NCBI GenBank assembly: GCA_021234155.1
Contig: JAJEKV010000028.1
Coordinates: forward strand, 14,790,614-14,854,613
Origin: Isoetes taiwanensis
Taxonomy: Eukaryota; Streptophyta; Lycopodiopsida; Isoetales; Isoetaceae
DNA: 64,000 nucleotides
Direction: 5' to 3'
In this document: one piece after another, positions 55,326 to 64,000 of the stretch
Position numbering within the stretch: position 1 is the stretch's first letter
How the letters are laid out: the number at the start of each line of letters is the position of its first letter
The notes under the pieces: generated by a model
What the model was told of the DNA's origin: nothing
Seen by the model: the letters and a program-made list of their open reading frames with translations, nothing else
Database searches by the model: none
Position numbers and translations under genes: made by a program

Positions 55326-57586
55326 TGTGATGCTTGCTGGAAAATATCTGGCTTCGGCGCATACCTCATAGGAAATCCCCCCATCCGGTCCTCAGAGCGC
55401 GCATGGGCCATCTCGCACTCCAGTTTCCCCTAGGAAGGAGAGATACGAAGGTGTCTTCTTGGCCTTTCCCTATGGGCTCCTATAATAGCGTAAGCATAAA
55501 TAATGTCGACTAACAATAACAATACATCTAACTACCTCAAAGGTAGCACATCTATACATCTATAGATACGATAGAGATAAACATATGCCATAAAACATGA
55601 GAGCTCCTAAGGCTAAGATTCATGGGGAGGTAGACTGACGTCTGGGCCACAAGATAGAGCAGACCTAGGCATAACAATGATGGGGCTGACTATAGACAAT
55701 GGCTAGGGTTGACCATTCCATCCATCCCTCCCTGCATACTTCGGATAGGCTAAATCCTGCTCTGGTGCGACTATAGCCCCACGGGATCATGCTAATCTCA
55801 TGGCATCACCCATCGAGACTACTCCGGGTTGCATTTTCTCGGTCCGATGAGGCAGGAAGGGTTGCATCTCCCCTTCTCGGGGTCTAGAGGTTCCATGGGC
55901 GGCTAGAGAATCGTGGCGACACACGACTGCACATGGGCCCCGAACCCCCAAAACAAGAGCCGTGCGAAATCTGAACACTTGAGAGGCAGGCGACACCCAT
56001 TGCCCCAGGAGTTGCCCGGACACTGGTGACCGGGCTATAGGCCTAGCCCGCCATGGGTCCCCAATAGCTTCGCTCGAAGGGACCTCCCTCCACTTTGCCC
56101 TCTATCCCCGCTTGTGTGGTGCTAAATCACGCCATAGCCCTCGTAGGCGGGTGGGTTCCTATGCATAGGCATATAATAGGAACTAAGGGTATATTCCTGA
56201 TCCACGCCAAGTTAAAGTTAAATTATGAGTTTTAGTAGAATTTTACATTCGCACTACTAGTTGGGTTAGCAGATAGTTAAAGAAATTTTGTTTAGAATTT
56301 AGTTAACTTTTTTAACCAAAACACTAACTAAACTTGTCTTCGCACCTTGTTACGGTTCAGTTAGCAAAATTAACTAAAAGTTAACTAAATTAGAAATTAA
56401 AGACTAAAAGTTAAATCATCCCATAGAGGTCACTTTAAGTTTAATACTCCAATTGTGCTTATATAATTTTTATGTCCTTGGCTAACTTAACTAGACATGT
56501 TTGAAACAATTTAGTTGACTAGTTAAGTTATTTTTTTTATCAAAAGTTTTAGTGCTAAATGGTATTACATTGTTAGGCCTAACCTATTTTTTAACTAGCT
56601 TTTGGTGTGGAAGGCAATCATCCAAAGCTTAGTGTTAGCTTAACTTAATGATAAAAATAACTTAACTAAACTTAACCATGGATGCGAAGACCCTAAAGGG
56701 GTCTAAACTAGGATCATCATCTAAGTAATGGCTACTAGGTCTCCTACCCCTTCCCAATACAAGAGAAGCAAACATGATAAACCAACATCACATATCCACA
56801 TAACATGATAAATAATGAGAATAACATCTAAACTTAATCACATACATCTAACTTATAGTTAGGGTTTATTGATTAGGGTTCAAGATCTAGATTGAAGGTT
56901 CTAGGAAGGCTCTACTAGAGATACAAAATGCTAACTCATCTTGAATCCTAACTTCCGGATGATCTACAAAGAACTCTAACCCCAAATACCGCCCCGAGAA
57001 CGCCCCCTCGCTTCCCCTGCCTCCATGGCCTTCATGGGCGGCCAAGTAGCTCCCACTCCTACCGATGCGCCACGATTGGGGGCTGCCGTATATGTTGTGC
57101 CACAAGATACGCTCAAACCCGGAAGCCGAAGGCCAATAGGGTTCCCAAACCGATGGAACCGTAAAAATGGTCTAGGTTAGGGTTTGGCCATTTATAGGTT
57201 AGGGGTTGAGATCACCCGCCACGCGGGTGGGGCCGGGGTAAAGCCCGTGGTGGTTAGTCACAGGTTAAGGCCATGTGGAAATGGTCTTAACCTAAGGTTG
57301 GCTAAGTTATATGAATAACTTAATCATGCCCCCTTTTGCCACTAATCTATGGTATATAAGGCCATGGTGGTAGACTTGTATGGTGATGCCTTAGAAATAT
57401 ACCTATTTAAGTGGCTTAAGGCCATGTGGAAATGGCTTAGCCTGAAGGTTGGCTGCTTATATGAATAACTTAATCATGCTTCCTTTTGCCACTAATCTAT
57501 GGTATACAAGGTTATGGTGGTAGGGCTTGTATGGTGATTCGGCCCGAAATATATATATTTATGGCGATATTTCCTAAAACGCTATA
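55326..57586 (-). repeat. LTR of the same family as the solo LTR at 1366, with nested MITE
   Basis: Starts TGTGATGCTTGCTGG next to the primer-binding site and ends near AACGCTATA at 57586, the diverged partner of AACGTCACA in the solo LTR. Long stretches align with 1366-3011, e.g. TTTCCCTATGGGCTCCTATA, GGTTGCATCTC, TCTAGAGGTTCCATGGGC and TTGATTAGGGTTCAAGAT. It is longer because of a 507-bp MITE (56187-56693) and a partial internal duplication near 57230-57560, where GGTTAAGGCCATGTGGAAAT recurs. Confidence 0.75.
56187..56693. mobile_element. MITE (507 bp), PIF/Harbinger-like, TAA duplication
   Basis: The ends are imperfect inverted repeats of ~35 bp (left GGGTATATTCCTGATCCACG, right complement GGGTCTTCGCATCCATGG), followed by matching AAGTTAA words. 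It is flanked by TAA at 56184-56186 and 56694-56696. The related LTR at 1366-3011 has the uninterrupted site AACTAAGGGATCT near 2265, an empty-site comparison. The interior is AT-rich with many GTTAA words and no ORF. A 3-bp TAA/TTA duplication is characteristic of PIF/Harbinger (Tourist-like) MITEs. Confidence 0.8.
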
Positions 57587-57589
57587 GAT

Positions 57590-58085
57590 TCTAATCATTC
57601 ATCTACTCAAATAAGGGTTTGAAGAACACAAACTATGCTAAACTAACCAAAGATTGGCCGGAGCCAATATCGCGGAAGAATATCCATCCATAACGTGCCC
57701 AAGTTTTAGGGTTAGAAATAGCTCTTCCCTAATCCTTCCCAAACTCAATTTTTGCGCACTGGGGATGGGAAGCCAATTTGCATTCCAAAATGGTGCAAGC
57801 TCCTCGCCAATCGGCGGGCCAAGTGGTACCTCTAACTAGCCTATATTACTAATTATTACCATTACTTAGCCTAATTAGGCTAAGTTAGTTGCAGAACTTT
57901 TAGGTCGTAGAAGTTATAATGTGATACCATATAAGTACATGGAACGTCACCGAAGATTATCCTAGATGAAATCATTAACCATTTTGAGCCAATCCATTCC
58001 TTTATCCCTAAGCTCAGCATATCAGAAGTAAATAAAATGAATGCTCCAAATGCTCGCACACATGAGTTTGCAGAAATCATATACC
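57590..58085. other. No supported gene
   Basis: Short frames only. Nothing recognised. Confidence 0.4.
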
Positions 58086-58089
58086 CAAG

Positions 58090-58360
58090 CATCTATTTTT
58101 AAATATTCTAATCCAAAACATTCATGCTGATATCTTATCAATCCAGTTATTTCAGTAGAATCAATTCAATGCTGGAAACTTTGAAAGGAAGCATATATTT
58201 GAAACACGAGTATTTCGTATAACAGATACTGCGAGAAGGCATAGATTTGCCGATAACATCTATTTTTAAATATTCTAATCCAAAATATCAGCTGGTATCT
58301 TATCAATCCAGTTATTTCAGTAGAATCAATTCAATGCTGGCAACTTTGAAAGGAAGCATT
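58090..58360. repeat. Direct duplication of ~103 bp
   Basis: 58090-58192 and 58257-58359 share CATCTATTTTTAAATATTC, then CTTATCAATCCAGTTATTTC, then GCTGG(A/C)AACTTTGAAAGG, with a 64-bp spacer. Differences are few. Noncoding. Confidence 0.75.
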
Positions 58361-58369
58361 CTTTAAGGA

Positions 58370-61300
58370 TAAATTATGTATTATTGATCATCAACTATCA
58401 CATTCTAATGTGTAGTAGTTATCAATGACATTTGTTTAAACATTAAAACTACCACTTCATCGGCATTATATGCATCTAAAAGTCCTTACCTTCGCCCAAA
58501 AAGACAAAAGTAGATGCAATGGAGGAATTTAAATGTATATAGTGGCGCAGTTCACCGACATTATCAGCCTCGCTACGCTTCTTTCAATTGACGCCGAACC
58601 CTCGCAGAAAGACTTGGGACAAAATGGTACGCTTTAGGGCAATTTCAAGCGCCTTTAGATCTTGCAAAACACACAAAATTGAAATGTCTTTTTCCCCGCT
58701 TTGAATTGAATCAAATTGAATTGAATTCAAATTCCTATGTCAAATGCTATTCCGTAATCCAAAGGTCCATTTCAGCCTTTATGGCGTTCTTAACTAGCCA
58801 GTTCAATTAATGAACCGATCAGATCGCATGAAATTTGAACGCTGCACGCCCACGCCGATAAAGAGCTTTAGTACCTGGGTTGTGCTTTTGAGCGTGGTAT
58901 TTTCAAGACGGACGATTTATGGTCGCAATCAATACGTACCGGTAATTAATACAAAATGGCCAGACTAATGCAATCTCGCAGACGACATCATTATGACCGG
59001 TATTTAATTTATACAACAGCATTCGCATCATCATGACCGTGTTAAAGTTGTGCGTCGCTCCTATATATATTTCTAGAGTTTTCTATCGCCATTAAAATTT
59101 CTATCGCCTCGCCGAATCTTGCCACTTAGCCTTCGGGAACTTTCACGCCTCCTCCAAACCACCCGATTTCCGGAGTCCGCTTATACACACAATCCCAAGG
59201 CAACCAAAGACTCCCCTTAAGCTGTAATTCCTTGTATTTTAGCCAGCAGATCATGGGTCACATCTTGCTTATAAGATTTCTTTATGTTTTCGCTAGTATA
59301 GATGTTTCGCGAGGATCAGCGTCAAGCCATCCCGGCCAATAGGAGTTTTTTCTTCTAGCCCTCCTTAATCGTACACAAACACGCTACTGATGGTGTCGAC
59401 TAGTAAGATAGTTGTTCGCAGATCGGCGGCCGTCCTCCCGCCACAGAAATCTCTCTTCTCTTGCACTCCTTATTGGTACTCGCCAACATCACTACCGCTG
59501 ATGGTTTTGAGTAGTAGTATAGTTATTGTTAGACGCATACCACATCCTCATGAGTAGTTTATATTTTTTGTTGTAAAGCATTATGTACCTTATCGCACTC
59601 ACCGAGGTTTTTGTTTACAAATACTTCGCTTCGTTTTTCGGGACCTGATGTCTTAACCCATCCGCATTATAACCCTTCTAATGAAAGGAAATGGTGTATA
59701 GAGATTGCATGTGCAATACCAATACATTAAAAGGTGACCGCAGCGGACCTATGCCCTGCTCCTCGCGACCGGAAAGAAAAAGACCAAGACGCTGGAACAA
59801 ATTGGCATAGTGGTGGCAATGTGGGAAGGCACTAAGAACAACGCGCAAGATGCTATCATATGCAAAGACGAGGACACACATCAATTGCGCTCATGGAATA
59901 CATTCTCAAATGGTAAAAAACTATGACCCATCTATGATGACAAAGAAAATGAACAAGCCGTACCCACAAGGAAAAATGTCCCAACGTCACTAAGGGTTAT
60001 GGCTAGGGTAAGTTACATCTTACTTAATCTCTATCCTTGTCAGTGTAAAGGGAAACAGAGATATCTTTGGTAGGGTTCTCCTCGCGATGCAGAAATGGTT
60101 TGTCCACGCATAAAGAAGCCTCCGAAGTTGTGCTTTGAAAGCGCTTGGGGACGAGAAGATGCCTTCTATGATGGGACACCAATTGGCTCATGAGTCATGG
60201 GCCAAGAAAAGAAGTGAAGCCAATTGCTACTTTTGGGAGAGCCTCAAAGATCGAAAAGAAGCCGTTGAAGAACCGTAATCCACCATAAACCCTCCTAAGA
60301 TATTAACCCCGACTCTTCCTCTTGCTTTAAAGGCCCCAAATCTGAATCGGTGGTGGCTCTATTCCAAAAAAAAAAAAATTACTACTTTTAGAATAAACCT
60401 TTGAAATCAACACCTAATTTTATAGCCCAAGCGTACCTTCAGCAATTCTCAAACACCCCTAACTGCTACTTTAAGCCTTCTTCTAGAAAGTTATTGACAT
60501 GTATTACACCCACCGCCATTCCAATCGAAGTTGAAGTTCAATCTAGAAGAGGAACGCAAGATGGCGTAGAAAGGCATCTCACTCAAAAGCTTGAACAGCT
60601 TTTAAACGTATTTTTACCCTTAGGGGTTAACCGGGTTTACCAAGATTTCTATTTTTGATTGTGAACCCGCGACCAGCTAACCCTATTAATAATCAATGCG
60701 CCAAATGACCATGTTCAAACACCGTTAAAAGCTTTCCAACAAGATATACCCAATGTAGGTCCCTCACCACGACGTCATACATTTGACCCCAGCTACTGTG
60801 TAACTCCATTCTTTATCTTTGGACATTCGCTGTTTACATATGACTTGATTGGTTTCTATTTTTTCAGGAGGAGGGTGATATGGAGCAACCATAAAGGGCA
60901 AGAAATTTTATATTATTTCCGCAACTACAAAAGATTTGCGCTTACATAACTTCTTTGTTCTATTGCTTGGCCAGCTTGAGCAAAGAATCAGAATTTGCTA
61001 AAGTATATGCTAGAAGAAGATCGAGAGTGCTCACGGAAATCTTGCTGCATACGCGAATATATATAGAGTTGAGTATTCAACGAACGGCAATTGCAAATAC
61101 CGCCTACAGAGAGCTTCCTCTAATTGAAAAGCTGCAAATAACTTCGCTATCAAGACATACGGTGGATGTCCTCCCCACAAGGACCGACGGACCCAACGAA
61201 GTTCACCAGAAGGTATTTCTTCATTTACCTCACTCAACATCGCGCCATGATCTTGATGCTGACCTTTTTCTTCTCAAGTAGCATCGCATGAGATTGCAAC

Positions 61301-64000
61301 CACCACTTGAAAGTGCAGATCTTAAAGATGAAAACAATTCATCTTCATGGATGAGAAGGTTTTCAAGAAATTAATGGAAGTTGCCGATCGCGGGTGAACC
61401 GTAAGCCTGACGCACTCATGGTGAGTTTTTCTAGCCATTAATCATTAAAGCAAGTATTTCCGATAATCTCTTTACTCCCGAATATACCTTTTGTTCCTAG
61501 TAATTGAATTTTGAAATTAAAATTAATTTCTAATTTCTAGTTGAAGAATTTGTGAATCAAAACGAATTTGCTCATTTTGGCATTTTTCTAAATTCATAAT
61601 GACTAGGCAAAGATTTAAAATATTTGTTGAAGTCTATTCTGTGAAGACTTCGACTCAACTTGAAGGGAATTCACCAGTTTGACTCAATTGGTAAATTCCA
61701 TTTGATTGATTACAATCAGATAACAATTGGGATGGCATTGGATCTCCGTCTCATAATTTAGAGTCACAAATCAATGGTTTCTCCTCCCCAAGTTGCTTCT
61801 CATTTTTCCCCATTCTTCTTTTGATGGTTTTTTTTTAATTTCAGCATGTGTGTTTGTTGTTTTATCCCCATTTCCCCTATGGACTTTTAAACCTAAAAGT
61901 TGGCAATTCTTCACTCTTCGCTAAGCTTCCTGGGCCCGGACGATTCCTTCTTTTCTCGTTTAACAACTTCAATCCTTTCAAAATCAAAGATATTTCATTC
62001 TGTTTTTCGGAAATTTAGACAATCAAGCTTCAAGAAAAGGGCCTTATGGATTTGTGCCTTTATTTGCCGAGTCTTCTACCCATAGCTTCATATCTTCGCA
62101 TGTAGAGCCAAGTAGGCTTGAACGAAATCTCGCCTCGATCCAAGACGGCGTGATGAATCATATAGCGTAACTCCATTTCAAAATGACTGAGGCCATGTAG
62201 CTTTTGATGGACTTTCCATATACTTAGCTTCATGTGCATGTTTCATTTCAAATACCAAGAGGACCCACAGATGTCATTGGTACTAGAGCTCCAAAACAAA
62301 GTCCTGAGTACATTGCATGTATATCCTGAGTATTTTATAGATGTTTCACTTATCTCCGCATATGCTCTGAGGACGATATGCATGATCAAGCATCCTTCAT
62401 AGCCTCCGTGATTATATTCAGACATGATATGTTTTGAATTCATTCTTCCCACACATACATGGAATGTTCGATTCACCAAGAACTTCTAGTTTCTATTCTA
62501 GAAGTTGTCAAGTTAGGATTCTAGCAGTAAATATCACACTTCTTTAATATATATATGTTGTAAGAGCAATTTATGCTCTTAGAATAATAGCATATTCTTC
62601 CCTGACAAGAGTATTGCGTACAAAACAAAACCGCATGGCTGGTTGTTGGGGTTGATATGTAGAAACCGAGTATGCAAGGCCTCGATATAAAATGGCTAGA
62701 TAGCAAAGAAGAATTTATTTGCTATTGTAATTTACATTCGCTTGAGCAGCTTGCATAAAATTTCTCCTTCTATTCTTGTAGTTACTTATTAGAAGGGCAA
62801 AGGCACAATGGATAATCAAAAGAATGAACCGAAAAATCCCAATGTACCTTTAGCCCTTTTGCCCTCGAGCACCGCTGCGGCTAACAGTGGTACCGGGATA
62901 CGCAGTACCGGATTTTCTTCCCATTGTTCCTTTGTCAGAGTTGGATTTTACCAAAGAATGTTGAGATATTGCCTATTTTTGTCGATATGGAGTTTGCAAT
63001 GACAAAGGCAAAGATAAAACTAGTTTTTTTAACTATTATTATTTTAGCTTTGCTTTCTAAAGAGTTGGTTTAGGAAAGATCAAACTTGAGATTAAAATAC
63101 TATTCATACATTAGTCTCAAGATTCAGATATTGGAACAAGATGCGCTTAGTGGATAAATGCTTTGGTTGCAATGACAAGTTTGCTTGAAGTTCAGTCACA
63201 ACTTATTGCTTTAGAAATCATATATGGTTTGGAACTTCTAAAAGGCTTTCTACCTTTATGTTTCTACTCTACTCTTATGCTTGATGGGTTCTTATAAGTT
63301 AATAAAACGTTATAGGTCAGATCAAAATGGATATATACTCAATTTATGACAAATGCTATTGATAAATGGCTGTTTCTAAAATAAATGCTTCATTATTGTT
63401 TTTCATTCTCATATATACTTATAAATGTCAAGTTTGAATCGCTACTTGCACCTTGAGTGTTGAAATTATATGATTCTCTATTATCATTTCATGGATGAAA
63501 AATGCTATATTGGATCAAACTATAATGAATAAGGAAATATAGGTGTAAAGGATACTATGCCGTAAATGCCTACATCGTAGTAGGATGATAATACCGCCAT
63601 GATTGATCGGTATGCATGTTTGGCCCTAGGTTTACTAGTTCTAGTCGTGTTTTTTATTATTATTATTATTATTATTACAAGTGATAATGCATTTACACTT
63701 GATACATGGGTTTATTTGATTTATTTGGACTTGAATTTGTTAATACTATTAACATTTTTATTCAGCCTTTACATGATAGAATCCCAAGGTATTTTACATG
63801 GAATCATGGCAAGCCCATACATGCTTTATTAAAAGTAAGGCAAGGTCTCTGCTTTTACCTTTCTAACCTCGGAAATAGAGCTAGCTCTTTAATCTAAAAG
63901 AAAGGTAACCCGCGGCTGCGTTGCAGCATGAAACACTTGATATATGCAGAAAATTCCTTCAAGGTAAGAGCAATACGTAACTGAACGAAGTGGCTACCAA
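58370..64000. other. Anonymous AT-rich DNA; (ATT)n microsatellite at 63652-63677
   Basis: I find no gene I can support. Frames such as 60955-61281 (108 codons) and 60401-60658 are open, but without domain signals. An A12-type run at 60367-60378 follows a stretch with no recognisable LINE coding. Confidence 0.45.

Noticed and set aside
60355-60380. Poly(A) run as a LINE 3' end
   Set aside because: No LINE coding motif was recognisable in the preceding kilobase.
62808-63002. 64-codon + ORF starting MDNQKNEPKNP
   Set aside because: Short, no homologue recognised, surrounded by AT-rich noncoding DNA.
1-64000. CRISPR array, rRNA or tRNA genes
   Set aside because: No regularly spaced short repeats with unique spacers, no rRNA signatures and no convincing cloverleaf; the tRNA-like matches are retroelement primer-binding sites.

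Overview
The window looks like nuclear DNA from a land plant with a large, transposon-rich genome. A gymnosperm or fern would fit, but I cannot fix the taxon. The evidence is a Ty1/copia element primed by initiator-tRNA(Met), L1-type LINEs with poly(A) tails, MITE-like inverted-repeat elements, an S-domain (SD2-5-like) receptor-kinase pseudogene and a Bet v 1-like gene fragment. No bacterial operons, rRNA, CRISPR arrays or confident tRNA genes are seen. Almost every gene is broken. Many defects are single-base indels, so some could be assembly errors; coding calls rest on motif reading by eye.

Layout. 1-6 kb: a truncated Cys-rich ORF on the + strand faces a minus-strand multi-block gene (exon-like pieces, coiled coil + RING-H2, charged linker, FCP1/HAD-type domain). 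The FCP1-like part is split by a solo LTR (1366-3011) with a perfect 5-bp target duplication. 6-9.6 kb: noncoding sequence, a fragment of the same LTR family and a LINE reverse-transcriptase (RT) scrap. 9.6-14.2 kb: a minus-strand Ty1/copia element with gag, pol, PBS and 5' LTR but no 3' end. 14.3-17.9 kb: minisatellites, then a 3' LINE fragment holding a fold-back element and ending in poly(A).

17.9-41.1 kb is the main structure: an array X-Y-X-Y-X on the minus strand. X is a ~2.68-kb direct repeat and Y a ~4.28-kb internal region. Y encodes a ~710-aa reverse transcriptase with Penelope/telomerase-like features (KxHK motif, YMDD, no integrase, no visible GIY-YIG) and a ~515-aa ORF of unknown function. 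X carries a conserved acidic 109-codon ORF that ends in a splice-donor-like site in phase with an acceptor-like site at the start of the Y ORF. The first coding exon therefore appears to sit inside the terminal repeat. An L1-type LINE (20301-26917) was later inserted into the left X, with a perfect 18-bp target duplication.

41-64 kb: an SD2-5-like receptor-kinase pseudogene (42811-45056), a ~570-bp tandem duplication, an unidentified minus-strand ORF cluster (47.0-48.0 kb), an antisense LINE scrap (49.7-50.5 kb), a Bet v 1/lachrymatory-factor-synthase-like fragment (52.8-53.1 kb), and an LTR element with PBS whose LTR (55326-57586) belongs to the family of the solo LTR at 1366 and carries a 507-bp MITE with a TAA duplication. 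The last 6 kb is anonymous AT-rich DNA.
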